Shown: positions 31,026-42,744 of the stretch, one piece after another | Layout: every line of letters starts with the position of its first letter | Position numbering within the stretch: the stretch's first letter is position 1 | DNA from: Fragilariopsis cylindrus CCMP1102 | Taxonomy: Eukaryota > Bacillariophyta > Bacillariophyceae > Bacillariales > Bacillariaceae | Length of the DNA: 64,000 bases | Assembly: GCA_900095095.1 (NCBI GenBank) | Contig: FMBT01000475.1 | Coordinates: forward strand, 22,451 to 86,450 | Reading direction: 5' to 3' | Translations under genes and position numbers: made by a program | The notes under the pieces: model-generated | What the model was told of the DNA's origin: nothing | Database searches by the model: none | Seen by the model: only the letters and a program-made list of their open reading frames with translations

Positions 31026-32137
31026 TCAATTGGAATTATGTTCGCTGATGCTGTTGTCAACCATCGTCGTCAACGATGGCGTTGGTACTGAAAACGATGA
31101 CGATGACGATGACGATGGTTCCACCAGTAATGATGGCGTGGTATTGTTATTGGTATTGCTACTGTTATTGTTATTGTTATTGTTATTGTTATTGTTATTG
31201 TTATTGTTACTGTTAGTGCTGTTGTCGTCCGCCATCACCATCATCGTCGTCAACAATGGCGTTGGTGGTGATGACAACGATAATGATGATGATGATGATG
31301 ATGATGATGATAGTTCCACTAGTAGTTCTTCCACTTGTAATAGGTATGGCAACATCATATCGTGTGCAATGAGTGTCACACTCAGACCGAAAAAGATCGG
31401 AAGAGAACACCAGGAAGATAGAAAAAATGTTCGTCGTTGATCCAAAGCAGTCCGGCACAAAATGCAGATCCGGCCAAAGCCGCGAATGGTACGACACAAC
31501 CAATATCTGGCGGCACGAAATTGAACCGGAAACGGAATCGATTGTGAGAATTATCATTGTTGTCGTTGACCGGTGGTGATTCTGGTAGACAGGACAACAC
31601 CCATTTCGGAATCTTTTGTACATTGGCGGTCAATGCCACTGCCGACGTTGAGAGTGGTGGCGACGCGGTCATTGCATTGATTGCACCAAATATGGGGGCA
31701 AAGAACAATGCATGCCATGGCGAAAATTGTTCACCATCGCCGTTGTTATCATCATTACGAGCAATGTACACAGCAGATATATTCCCGGCAATGCCCAACA
31801 CGAGTGTAAATATCGCCGTATAGAATCCGATACGTTTCTTCGCAACATTACTCCATCGTTCGAGAATTCGGACAAAGAAAACACCCAAATTGTTGAAGAG
31901 AATTACACACAAATACAAACCCGGTCCATCGAACACCCCGGCTTGTTCGCGGATGACTGACGTTGCAATCAATAGACCAAAATGAATCGTATTCCCCGTC
32001 ATTTGACCGACAAAGCATTGATAGCGGACCACCGATAACACATCGGTCCAAGCCGAGAAAAATGCTAACGAGCAGACCAATGCCAAACGAATCCAATAAT
32101 TGTTGTTGCTGTTGTTGTTGACGGGCATATCGTCCAC
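31026..32137 (-). CDS. DUF1275 (YoaK-like) membrane protein
   Basis: The first frame (32137-31382) has several membrane helices and the DUF1275 signature: LAFFSAWTDVLSVVRYQCFV followed by GQMTGNTIHFGLLIA. Later helices include YLCVILFNNLGVFFV, FYTAIFTLVLGIAGNISAVY and VPFAALAGSAFCAGLLW. DUF1275 proteins are widespread in bacteria and fungi; no function is established. The frame changes near 31385-31400, where LPGVLF is followed in the other frame by FFGLSVTLIAHDMMLPYLLQ, the final helix. The C-terminus then runs through long Ser and Asn repeats; the TTATTG repeat at 31150-31210 encodes poly-Asn. The stop of the second frame, 31026, is taken as the end. Family call is good; the tail is less certain. 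Confidence 0.78.
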
Positions 32138-33246
32138 CAGTTTTCTAACCGTACACGTGCGTAGGTGGAAAGCTTCAAGCTACTATCGAATGCTCCTGTA
32201 GGGATAGGACAACAGTAGGAGGGTAACGACAGTGCTGCTAGTACAAGAAATTATTGTCTAAATAAATAGACGATATTGTTATACGGTTATTATATTCTTG
32301 TGTTGTCTTGTCTATACAACATATCATTGTATATATATTTAATCGGCTCACATGATTGAATTCTTCTCGTCGTCTTTTCGGAAAAATAATACAGACGCTT
32401 TGGAGAGGTCGGTGAAATCAATCTGCCAAAAATACAAATCGCTTCTCTTCGCGATTTGGCTTCCCTTTGATAAGCGCAAATTTTCAGGGTGGATGGTGGG
32501 GTTGGGTGGTGTACAAGACATGTACTAGAGACCTTATTGGAGCTATATGATGGTTGATATCTTTCATAGTGGTCTTTGAATGATGTGAATTGACCTAGTA
32601 TAACATGCAGTATGGTCAAGAATTTGCAATTTAAATAAATAATGATATTACTAAAAGTAGTACATGTAATTTAATTTGTGAGAGGCAAGTTATTTTTTGT
32701 TTCGATGAAGCGAAAATCAGAAAATAAGGCGGCGGCAGGAAAAAGTTAACGCGTTAAAATATTTTGTTTTTTGTGTAGTACTAGTAAGTACAGTACTGTA
32801 CTTAACCCTAAAAAATAGCACATACTTTTTCTCTGTACCACAAGAATTTGTATAATTTATTTGAAATATAAAAAAGTGTCAGTTGATGAACTGTCCTGCT
32901 GTTTTTTTGAAATTTCATCTTCAATCTCTTTTTTGTTAATTGGGGGTTGTCACTCTCACTAACAGCATTACCAGTGGCGTTCGGCTCTCTCCTCCCTAAG
33001 TATGTACTTTCATTTTCTTAATTTCAATTTCATTTTTTCTCTCTCTTTCTTTGTGCGTCGAACTTGGTTTGTTGGTGTTACTGTATATATTTGAATCGCG
33101 GCTTATTGTGCATAATATTATAATTTTGTTTTGATCGACCACTCTTTCGAATAATACAATACAATACACAGTAGAGTATACTGTAGTATACAATATAACA
33201 ACAAAAGACAGTAAATAGTAATAGTAAAAGTAATAATAATATAAGA
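32138..33246. other. Divergent intergenic region
   Basis: 1.1 kb between the DUF1275 gene (-) and the small acylated protein (+). AT-rich, no coding sequence recognised. It should hold both promoters. Confidence 0.5.
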
Positions 33247-33507
33247 ATGGGTTGTGGGAGTTCTAAATCGGGATTGAATGCTGTTGATGATTCTGTTCAT
33301 GTTATGTTACAACATGATAAGAAAGTTCAACTAAGTAAAGGACAACCTGAACATAAATATAAGGCACGAGCTGAACATCCTTTATTATTAAGACCAAAAG
33401 CTGCTATTATTGAAGGAACAGAACCAGAAGAAGATGGTGGTGGTGGTGGTGATGGTGGTGGTGGTGGAGATATAACATCTGCTACTGATGATGGTGGTAC
33501 GAACTAA
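33247..33507 (+). CDS. Small N-myristoylated/palmitoylated protein
   Basis: The 86-residue protein begins MGCGSSKS. Gly2 with Ser6 is a classic N-myristoylation signal and Cys3 is a likely palmitoylation site, so it is predicted to sit on the inner face of a membrane. The middle is basic (HDKKVQLSKGQPEHKYKARA); the end is Gly- and Asp-rich. No enzyme domain is present. Proteins of this type often anchor signalling partners, but no partner is visible here. The acylation motif and unbroken frame support a real gene. Confidence 0.7.
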   Translation: MGCGSSKSGLNAVDDSVHVMLQHDKKVQLSKGQPEHKYKARAEHPLLLRPKAAIIEGTEPEEDGGGGGDGGGGGDITSATDDGGTN

Positions 33508-34482
33508 TAATGCATATTATATATAAGAAAACTATTTTCGAAGGGATATATTTCGAAGGGATATTCTATTTTATCATATTAAAACCTGATATGATAATAC
33601 GGTACGCTGAGTGTAAGGATGGATGATTTTGATTTTTTGTAAATCGGGCGAGAAAGGAATACCTCGAAAAGGAGGGAGAGGTGAAGAAAAGAAAAGAAAA
33701 AATAAGAATGGAGGAAAATAAATAGAGAGTTGATTGATGGAAGAAATAATACTGTAGATATTTTGAGGCAATTTTTTACCATCATCAATGACACAAAAGA
33801 TATTCGACATGCACACCTGCTCCTAGAAAAGAACAGAAGAAGAACAGTTACACCGCTAGTGTAGCCGGTATTAGAGAGAGAGATAGGGTGAATTCTCTGT
33901 AAAAAATTAAATGGAATGGAATGAAATGAAATAACGCGAAAGAAAATTTTATATATGTACTTTTTTGATTTGTGTAAATAAAATAAATAAATAGTTTAAA
34001 ACAAAACTTTGAAAATGAAACGTATATGTTTGCGTGCCCCTTCCTTCCTTCCTCCCTTCCTTGCTATAATACCCTACTGTACTAGTAGAATAGTTAGGAA
34101 AGAACAAACAAATAGGTTGCAGTATAAAAAGTCAACCAAGTCTCGGCACTTGTTGTTATCCCATTCATAGAACATTAGGTAGACCCTATAATGAGACAGG
34201 AAGAAAAAGTTATGATTGGATACGGTACGCAATGATAGAATACAATATTTTAAAAAAAAAATATAGTATTTTTTCCTTCTTTTGTTGATTGAGTTGCTGT
34301 TCCCATGCTGCTCATTTATTATAGGGGTAAGAGGACAAGTCCTTTATATTATTATCAATATTATTATCATTATGATATTGTGATATTTGCTGTTCCTGTT
34401 GTCGGGGCATGATGATGGCGCGTGCAATAGTCAATGCTGTTGACGATGATAGAGCCGACGGCGTAACCACCACCTCGCCAGG
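33508..34482. other. Intergenic region between convergent genes
   Basis: No gene is recognised. The part from about 34360 to 34482 resembles the 3' coding region of the neighbouring LRR gene and looks like a partial duplication of it. Confidence 0.5.
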
Positions 34483-35040
34483 TCAAACTTCGTCGTCGTC
34501 GATGCAGTCGCTGCCAAAAACGTTAATGCCTTGTTGCTGATGTACTAGTAGTGCATCTTGTTCTTGCTTTTGATTTATTCCCCGTTTACGAAGTAAATGG
34601 AAAATTATACTGTCGTAAAAGTGCCCCATTGCTGCTATCTGCTGTTTTGTCTTGAGACAAGGCTTCGGCTTTTCTCTTCTTTGCTGTTGTTACTGTTACT
34701 TCCATGCTCATTATAGCGGTAGGACTACTAGTCGTCGGGGTAGCGGAGTTAATAGTATTATTATGATATGACGATATATGTTGTTGTTTTCCTGGATGTT
34801 GTCCTTGACATGACGAAGATGACGCAACAATAGTCGACGATGATGTTGAAGGCGTAACCACCACCGCATCAAACTTAGTCGTCGTCGAAGTTGGAGTGTT
34901 GTTGTTCGACTTTAATAAAGAAACAGACGACGATGAGGAAGAAAAACTTCTACTACCACTTGTTCTTGTTGTAGATAGTTTTGAGTTTATTCCTAATACT
35001 GGTCCATTACGAAGTAAATGATAAATTATATTTGTATTCG
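34360..35040. repeat. Imperfect tandem duplication at the 3' end of the LRR gene
   Basis: Blocks in 34750-35030 recur about 400 bases away in 34360-34610. The clearest pairs are ATTACGAAGTAAATGATAAA at 35006-35025 against TTTACGAAGTAAATGGAAAA near 34585, and GGCGTAACCACCACC near 34850 against the same string near 34460. Confidence 0.7.
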
Positions 35041-36502
35041 AATAATAACCCTGACGATTATTTGCTCGCTCTAATACAACAGGCCATACCGATAATGGGA
35101 TAGGATTATTGAACCGTCCTTTTGATAATAATACTCGTCCGCCATCATTCAAGTCTTCACATTAGAAAAATAATATGCATAACGGGAACAAAAGAACGAG
35201 ACTCGTTTGTGAGTTGAAAAAGTTGATTTGATTATGATAGATTCCTTCGATTCGGTTTGATTCTGGTAATTACATAAATCTGCTGCACTCACCTAATGCT
35301 AATAAAATTTCTGTCGTACATAGGGGTGATTCAGTTATTCCATGTCCAAGACTTGTTATCTCTTCATGAAGAGATAGAAATTGCAATAGATTCTTCCTTT
35401 CGCGATTTTGGTGTTGTTGTTGCTGCTGCTGTTGTTGTTGTTGTTGCTGCTGTTGTATATCGTCATCATTCCACTGATTATGCTGCACATCATCGATAGT
35501 CTTTGTATCATTATCCATACCTTGACGATCGCGTCCTTGAATAGATAACACAGGATTCCCCAATAAATTTAAACAACGCAAACGTATCGTTGGGGGTAGT
35601 ACTTGTACCGACGCCGTTTTGCTGTTGTGGTTGTTGTTGGTGCTGCTTGGTTGTTGCGAGTGTGATCTTGATGGAGGTTGTGTGTTTTCCAAAATACTAG
35701 TCAATGATTTAATATTATTATTGGGTAATACAATACGTGATAGTTTTGGATATTCAATTAAAAAATCATGTGATAGTATCTTTGATACAGTTTTTTCTGT
35801 TAAATTTCCATATTCAATTTCTAATATTTCTAATGATTCTTTAAATTGAATTAGATTACTTTGTAAGTCATCAGCTAAACAAAAATTACGATCATAATTA
35901 TTATTTATATCCATATTTGCAACACCCATCATCGTCTGTTTTTGTCCCCTGTAATATATATATCGAAGATTTGGTAGATTCATAATAGGGATTGGTAAAA
36001 TTGTCCGTGGTGACTGGTCTTCATAATTATCATCTCCGGAATGGATACGAAGATCAATTAAATTTGTTAAATATCCTATTTCCATTGGTAATGAATGATC
36101 AACAAGTTCATCACAAAAATGAAATGCAAGTTCTTTTAATGTATCACATAAAAGACAAATTTCACGTGGTAAGCTATTACAATAATATATCGATAACTTT
36201 GTAAGACGCGATAAACGACCGATAAATGGTGGCATATCCCAATAATGAGGAGTATCATCATCATCATCATCATCATCATATTTTTGATGTTGCTGTTGCT
36301 GACACCTCTTATTATTGCTATTATCATTGAATTTTAAACCGAGATCAACCAAAGCTATGACATATCCTTCTTTATCCCATTCCACGTACGACAAATATTC
36401 GTTATTATTGCAGTCGTTATTACGGCGGATGTTATTACATTCTTTAAGAATCAATGTAACTGCTAGTTCCTCTATTGCTTTTGTATTAGGAGGTATCATC
36501 AT
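34483..36502 (-). CDS. Leucine-rich-repeat protein, two exons
   Basis: Exon 1 (36502-35293) encodes LRR units: RLSRLTKLSIYYCNSLPREI, LKELAFHFCDELVDHSLPME, LTNLIDLRI, LPNLRYIYYRG, LEILEIEYGNLTEKTV and LSRIVLPNNNIKSLTSI. A poly-Gln stretch follows (near 35410-35460). The intron (35292-35155) has GTGAGT and AG ends; splicing restores LLALDLNDGGRVLL. Exon 2 encodes PIPLSVWPVVLERANNRQGY and NIIYHLLRNGPVLG, a C-terminal segment that often ends diatom LRR proteins. The open frame stops at 34586, but a frame change would carry it through a second copy of the same segment (SIIFHLLRKRGINQ) to 34483. LRRs bind proteins; the target is unknown. Confidence 0.78.
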
Positions 36503-37206
36503 CTGGCTAGTGAGTATCTATCTTCTTCCTTGCTTGCATGCAAAGTTCGATACGAATTTAGATAATTGACGAAGCGCACACAATCTGTCGATCTCTCTCT
36601 CTCTGTCCTTTTATGCACTGTTGTATGATGGCATCCTACCGTACCTCCACTTGACGTCATCATCGAATCATAATGTTGATGTAACGTTATGTGTGTATAA
36701 ATTTCTTTCTGTTTTCAAGAGTCAAGAAATAATAATGTCAAAAAGTGAAGTCAAAATAAAATGAATTGATGAGGGCTTCTCGTTTTTTTAGTCGCGATGA
36801 TGTCGCGCTGACGTTTACTGCATGATGCGCCGAACGTTTGGGATCATTCACTAGTGTGTTAGTCCCGTAATATATGTACGCACAGCAATATGCCAACCAC
36901 AGGATTATATGGTTAGACATATACTATTAGTATCTTCGGCCTCTCTTACCATAAGCTGGTCAAAAGAAGTCATCATAGTGGGATATAACAAATACATGAA
37001 AGTATATTATATCGATATGTCATATTATATTTCCTCATGAGAACTCATCATCATACAACTACTTGTAGTATCTAGTTTTTCTCTTAATTAGTCGATAAAT
37101 ATACATGTAATTTTAATATTTATTCCATTCCCAGTTGAAATAATACTATATGTAACTATTCAATATTATTTGCACAAATCTTCTGCCGATATATCAAACA
37201 CGTCCC
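36503..37206. other. Intergenic region
   Basis: 700 AT-rich bases between two minus-strand genes; no coding sequence or RNA gene recognised. Confidence 0.5.
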
Positions 37207-38784
37207 TCATTTTCTTCTAATCCTATCCTTTCGCATAGTTCGTATACTGCGTTCTCTCTCAATTTGAAGAGAAAGATTTCTGAGGTCGGCTATAACATCA
37301 CCTGTAGAAGCATCCAAAACGTTATTATCTTCGTCTTCATCGACTTCATTTGCTATCTGACTTCCTTGGTAGTAATAGTATGCTTCCGATCGATTTGATA
37401 GACGAGCCTTAGATTGACGTTCACCTAACATCCTATTCTTGTTATTCAAACGACCGGTTTCTACGTCGTCATTATCATTATCTTCTTCACATTCTTGAAT
37501 TAAAGTTAAATCGCTTTCAATAACAGAGATATCATTTCCGAATGCAGGTGGGTCCTGTTTCCCTCCCCGCCACGTTGCTAGATCAATACTTGGAGCACCA
37601 TCCATACTGTGTTTTCCAGAAATAGAACTTCCCGTCGCTCCATCTATACTACTTGCACACCATTTTGACATGTTTTCGGTATATGTGAATTTACTAGAAG
37701 CCTGTGACATCATAGACCGTTGAGGAGAAGGTGCTGGTCGATCCATATGATCGGAAATACTCCCAGCACTACTTTTTGTTGTCGCCGATGACGTTGGAGA
37801 GATCCTATCGTTGTCGTGAAAGACAGTTGCTGATGACGGTGTTCCATTATTGTGGTTTTTGACACCACGATTCGATGATAATGATTGTTTTTGTCTTTGC
37901 TGTCTTTTCTTTATAGGAAGCTTGATAACCTTCATTGGTTCTTCGTTCCTATCTGACCTCTCATTTTTGTCGCGGCATCGACGAGAAATATAGCGACAAA
38001 TATAGAAGGCACAACATAAAATCACAACCGAACCACAAAATCCAAGAGCTGAATAAACAAATATCATGATCCATTCTTCCGTAGAGAATACGTTTGCACC
38101 TTCGTTGTTGTTGTTAGTTCCTCCTTCTACCACGGTACCTTTAACTTTCGAATAATGGTCTGGAATAGTCTCAATTTTTTTATTATCTTGAATCCAAGAT
38201 TCAACTACTTTAACACTATTTATATCAATAATCAAATATGTAAGTTTTTGTAAAAATTCTTCCGCATCGTCATTTCCTTCAGTAAGAAGTTCTGTTAGAT
38301 ACAGTTGTTCATTTTGTCCCGAAAATGCATTTCGTAATAATGTATCAATGAAGAAATTAGATGGTAATTTATCAGAACTGAATGTTAATGAACCTTCAAT
38401 TTCTAATGTTGTAATGAAACTCCCCTCAACACCATGTACGCCAAAACTTTTTGTTGACAAGTCAATATGTGAAAAGTAATCAATGAAACCAGGTTCTGTA
38501 CTTTTATAATATGCATAGAAGTATTCATTAAGATAATTGGATGTAATGGATTGCATTTTCCTATTAAGTTTTACAGAATCAGAATCAACTTCGGACCGTA
38601 ATTGCATTACAATTGAACCAAACGAAAGTTCAGCAGAGGTGGTCGTGGTATTAGACGCAACCGCAGCGGCAGCAGACACAGTTGTTGTCGCCATATTGCT
38701 TGTTGCTGCTACGGCGATGGTCAACAACAAAAGCACAAGCTTTTGAGCAGAAAAGAAGCTAGAGCATGTCGAAAGAAGAATCAT
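37207..38784 (-). CDS. Type I single-pass membrane protein, receptor-like
   Basis: This 525-residue unbroken frame has an N-terminal signal peptide (LVLLLLTIAVAATSN), a lumenal or extracellular domain of about 200 residues, one membrane helix (WIMIFVYSALGFCGSVVILCC, about residues 235-258) and a cytoplasmic tail. The lumenal domain contains LEIEGSLTFSSDKLPSNFFI and is not a family I can name. The tail begins with a stop-transfer block (RYISRRCRDKNER), then KVIKLPIKKRQQRQKQ, a Ser-rich region, and an acidic stretch. The architecture is shared with the genes at 21263 and 40398, though without the PDZ domain seen in the first. Confidence 0.75.
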   Translation of the reverse strand: MILLSTCSSFFSAQKLVLLLLTIAVAATSNMATTTVSAAAAVASNTTTTSAELSFGSIVMQLRSEVDSDSVKLNRKMQSITSNYLNEYFYAYYKSTEPGFIDYFSHIDLSTKSFGVHGVEGSFITTLEIEGSLTFSSDKLPSNFFIDTLLRNAFSGQNEQLYLTELLTEGNDDAEEFLQKLTYLIIDINSVKVVESWIQDNKKIETIPDHYSKVKGTVVEGGTNNNNEGANVFSTEEWIMIFVYSALGFCGSVVILCCAFYICRYISRRCRDKNERSDRNEEPMKVIKLPIKKRQQRQKQSLSSNRGVKNHNNGTPSSATVFHDNDRISPTSSATTKSSAGSISDHMDRPAPSPQRSMMSQASSKFTYTENMSKWCASSIDGATGSSISGKHSMDGAPSIDLATWRGGKQDPPAFGNDISVIESDLTLIQECEEDNDNDDVETGRLNNKNRMLGERQSKARLSNRSEAYYYYQGSQIANEVDEDEDNNVLDASTGDVIADLRNLSLQIERERSIRTMRKDRIRRK

Positions 38785-39314
38785 GACGAATTAATTTAGT
38801 TGGAAAACCGATAGCAGTGTAGCCGATATAATGCTGTATTGCAGTATGTACTGTATTACTATCGAAAGGTATTTCTGGTATGTTATCAAGATGCGTGTTT
38901 GTGGTACTGTACTGTATGTGTCGGTAGGCCGTATTTTTTTGTAACAGAGAGATTTCTTTTGCTTTTACACGGTGGAAGCATAAATAACGTTCTTTAATTC
39001 AATTAAATAATAGAAGTATGATGGAAGCGTTGTTAGCCAAACCGTCGTAAAGATTTGAATTTCTGACCGTTGTGGATTTTACCTGCTCACATAACGGTAT
39101 TTTTATCCACGACTGGGTGAAACTTTAAGGCATTTTGTGGCATTTCAATAAATGAGCAATATTATTAATAATGACACCACTGACTCCATAAGTCTGCTCA
39201 ACCTCTCAACAAAACTCACATCTACGATCAAGAACATCAGAAGCGCCAAGAAAAGTAAGTTGCAGATAGCATCATTTCAGCAAAAAGAAGAAAGTTGACG
39301 ATAATAATACAACA
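38785..39314. other. Divergent intergenic region
   Basis: 530 bases between two divergently transcribed genes for secretory-pathway proteins. No gene recognised. Confidence 0.5.
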
Positions 39315-39884
39315 ATGACAAATCAACATACTATGACTCAATTAGCATCGGCCCTGCCACTCCTCGTACTAGTAGTCGCACTTTTTGCTATACAGGTACA
39401 AGCCCAAGGAGGGTCAGCAACAATTAAAAATTATTGTGGTGTTAAAGCATGTATTGAACCATTGAGTATGACATGTGAAGAAATGATTGATAGATACGAA
39501 TTTCAAGGATCATGTTGTTCATTAGAATCCGTTCCACAAATTAATGGTTGCCGAGTCACTGTTAGTTATGGGAATTGTTTTTGGTATCCATGGTGTGGTG
39601 ATTGTGATGAAAACGATCAAAAGGAGATAAGTCGATGTAATAATGTATTTGAAACAGATGCCAATGTTCGTCCATGCCCAGCAGGGTCTTTTGATCCACT
39701 TGCAATACAAAGTGATCCAGAATGGTCTCCACCAAGTTGTTCACCAACAATGTCACCAACCGATTCTTTTCCTCCGACAGTAGAAGGTTTTGGCGAATCA
39801 TCAACGGATACTACTACTAGTACTACGAAAAGGATCGCTACTATGATAATTTCTATTCTCGCTTTTATTGCAACCACCGCCTAA
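39315..39884 (+). CDS. Secreted Cys-rich protein with C-terminal membrane or GPI anchor
   Basis: The 189-residue protein starts with a signal peptide (LPLLVLVVALFAIQVQAQ). A Cys-rich domain of about 110 residues follows, with many regularly spaced cysteines (NYCGVKACIEPLSMTCEEM, GSCCSLES, YPWCGDC). Next is a short Pro/Thr/Ser stalk (SPTMSPTDSFPPT). The C-terminus is a hydrophobic helix (TMIISILAFIATTA) with almost nothing after it, as in GPI-anchored proteins. It is probably displayed on the cell surface. I cannot name the Cys-rich fold. Confidence 0.75.
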   Translation: MTNQHTMTQLASALPLLVLVVALFAIQVQAQGGSATIKNYCGVKACIEPLSMTCEEMIDRYEFQGSCCSLESVPQINGCRVTVSYGNCFWYPWCGDCDENDQKEISRCNNVFETDANVRPCPAGSFDPLAIQSDPEWSPPSCSPTMSPTDSFPPTVEGFGESSTDTTTSTTKRIATMIISILAFIATTA

Positions 39885-40339
39885 AACGTATCAACCATTA
39901 ACGATAGTTGTCGTTTTGTGTATGTTCTTCTCATATCATTGGATGGGTGCGTGGACTGCAATGGAAGGGAAGATGAGGTGATTCATGCTACTTGTAGATA
40001 TCGAAGCAAAAAAAATACCATCAATTACATTTTCTGTTCTATAAAATTTGACGTATTAAATATAATGTATGTGCACTGCAAATTGAACGTTTGGAATATT
40101 ATAATAATATATGTCGTTAATATATAACAAAGAACAAAGAATAGTAGTGATACTAGTAGTAGTAGTAGTAGTAGTAGTCAAGGAAAAAATAAGAACAAGA
40201 ATAAATTATAAATTCATTATACTATTTCTCCAAAAGCTATCAATAATAGTGCTTATATTCTGTATATGTAACATACAATACACTCCTCGAAGAAGGAGCG
40301 TCGTTGTCGTGGATGATTTCTATTTGTTTAGTGGTAATT

Positions 40340-40376
<37 letters not shown>

Positions 40377-40397
40377 ATTACACGTAGCTAGTGAATG
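39885..40397. other. Intergenic region between convergent genes with CT repeat
   Basis: No gene recognised. It contains a TAGTAG run near 40155-40185 and a perfect CT dinucleotide repeat at 40344-40374. Confidence 0.6.
40344..40374. repeat. CT dinucleotide microsatellite
   Basis: About 15 uninterrupted TC/CT units in non-coding DNA, 23 bases from the stop codon of the neighbouring minus-strand gene. Confidence 0.95.
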
Positions 40398-42744
40398 TCA
40401 TCGATGATGATCCGGGCTCATTTCTACAGATAATTCGCAGCTACAGTTATTCGATTCTATACTAGTACGTGTAACAGTAGATGATTCGTGGGTCGTATCA
40501 TCGTCATCGTCATCGTCATCGCCATTATCAATATCAATAGCATCCTTTTGCAGTGGGTGAAAGCCATTGTTGTCCACAAGAATACAGTCAATATCTGGAT
40601 CATTATTACTTTTTGGTGGAGTGATACCAGTTTCAATATTATCCTCATTATCATTATCATTATCATCGTCACTATAACTATAGTCAGGATGCGTACGGTA
40701 TTCAGCTGTGGACTTCGTATTGGATGTATCATCACGAGACAATACTAAAAAATCAATATCTTCTCGTCCTTCTTGATTGTTGCCCGACGTCGTCACCGCA
40801 AGATAGCAATGATCAGCCACTTTCTGCTGCACCCTCTCTTGAATCTTGTATTCTGTTTCAAGTACAGTGTACCCATTATTTTTCTCTATAGCAATCAAAC
40901 AACCTTCCCCTAAAAGTATAGATGATTTGTTGTTCGATGATTCTAAACCTTGAATTGAGCGACGACTCTTATTACCGATAGAAATACCATCTTCATCAGA
41001 ATTATAACTCCTGTCGATAGTACTGGACCAACCTGACTCGTCTTCCTCCGAAACAGAACAGATGTTACTGTTAAGCTGTTTCTCGTTGTCGTCATTGTCG
41101 TTATCGTCATCCTCAAAATCAGCCATAACTTCCGGGATCGGCAATATAAGCGATAGGGCTGTGGTTGTGATTCCTGCATCAAAGGAGGATAGTGTGTGCC
41201 GTTTACTACTATCAGTAGATTCGGAAAGTTGCTGCACAGCGATATTGATATCAGCTGTATGCTCTTTCTTATTTTCGTGCATCGTGTTTTCTTCAGTCGG
41301 TCCTGTAGTAGTTACAGCTTTGGGCTGCTGCTGCTGCTGCGACGACAAGGATGACAACGAGACGAACTTCGTTGCGGGAATCGTACTAAGGTTGACAAGA
41401 CTTTCAATCTTGGTATCGTCGGAGACACGATGGATGTCAGAAAGCTCTGTAACTTTATCACTATTATGATTGTTGTCATCATCATCATAAATAGGGGTAT
41501 TGATAACATCAATGTTATCAAAACGTGAACTTGTTGTAATGGTAGAAACGTCTGCTAAAGACATATCATCTGTGACGATGTGATGATGAGAAAAACAGTC
41601 ATCCCGACGATGACGATTATGATGTCGATCATGATGATGCTGGTGGTCAGACTTTTCTCCCTCTTCGTCGGATGGATAAACCTCGTCGTAGTAGAGAGAG
41701 GATTGATCGCTACTAGCATAGATTCTAGCAACAGCAGTTGTAGGAATGTAATCTTTGCTGCTGCGACTTTCTTCGTGACGAATTTGACGATGGATTCCGA
41801 TTCTTTTATTAGATTCGTCTGCTCCACTACCGTAGAAAGAACCACTGGAATCCGTAGAAATAACCCGAAACTGTTTTCGTTTTTCGTCCCATGCAACCAA
41901 TTTAAGCGATTGAGAAGAGAGGTTACCACTACCACTATCGGAAGATGACAATTGAATCATCGTTGTTTCCATCTTCTTGTTGAATTTGCGACGTTCAAGG
42001 AATTCGGATGCGACTAAGAATAAACCACAAAGAACAATCGAACTAGCAAAACCAATCACAATCGCCGGTAGGGTAGTTGTTATGGCCGTAGTATTCAACT
42101 CTACGGTATCCGTCGTTGTTGAAGAAGCAATAGAATCGTCATCCTCATCTTCATCGACATCTGCATTGTTTCCATCCAAGTCATTGCTAGTAACATACCC
42201 ATTATAGGACATATCGATGTTACTGAAAGTGGGAGGATAATTTGGCTCTGATAACAACCTACTACCATATACTTCCGGAGTAGGAGAGGGAGAGATGCCC
42301 TGTGATAATATTAGATAGAAAAGAAAAGGAAGAAAAGTAGTAATGAATTGAGAGATCAGACTAACAGATAACTGGAAGACAGCACGATATACAAATTTAT
42401 CTGTTCCAAAAATAGTGATGTTACTTTACCTCGTATTGAAAATTGTATTGGTCGTCAACATAATAGTCTTTATGTTCATTATCATCGTCATCGTAGAAGT
42501 AATCTTGATACCAATCTACTAGCATCAAAAGATGACAACGGGCACCATTACCAATACTACTACAACCTCCACCTCCATTCTCACCTCCACGGAGATTATA
42601 GCTCTTATTACCACCATCGCTATCATACATATTAATGTCAGTAACAACAACAAAAAGTTGTCCTGATGTCCTGACCAGACTAGCCATCACACCAATTGTA
42701 CAAACGACAAGAATGAAGAGTGTGAATATATCGTTGTGATTCAT
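40398..42744 (-). CDS. Type I single-pass membrane protein, two exons
   Basis: Exon 1 (42744-42430) encodes a signal peptide (FTLFILVVCTIGVMASLV) and an acidic, Tyr-rich segment. The intron (42429-42300, GTAAAG...CACAG) splices in frame GAG to GGC, giving ...QYEV changed to ...QYEGISPSPTPEVY. Exon 2 (42299-40398) adds the rest of a short lumenal region, one membrane helix (LPAIVIGFASSIVLCGLFLV), a basic stop-transfer (EFLERRKFNKK) and a long acidic Ser-rich cytoplasmic tail. Total is about 738 residues. The tail has WDEKRKQFRVIST and a Tyr-rich patch (SLYYDEVYPSDEE). The family is unknown; the layout matches the genes at 21263 and 37207. Confidence 0.78.

Noticed and set aside
31030-31440. 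Hydrophobic plus-strand ORF with a long Leu run
   Set aside because: It is the antisense of the poly-Asn and poly-Ser repeats of the DUF1275 gene.
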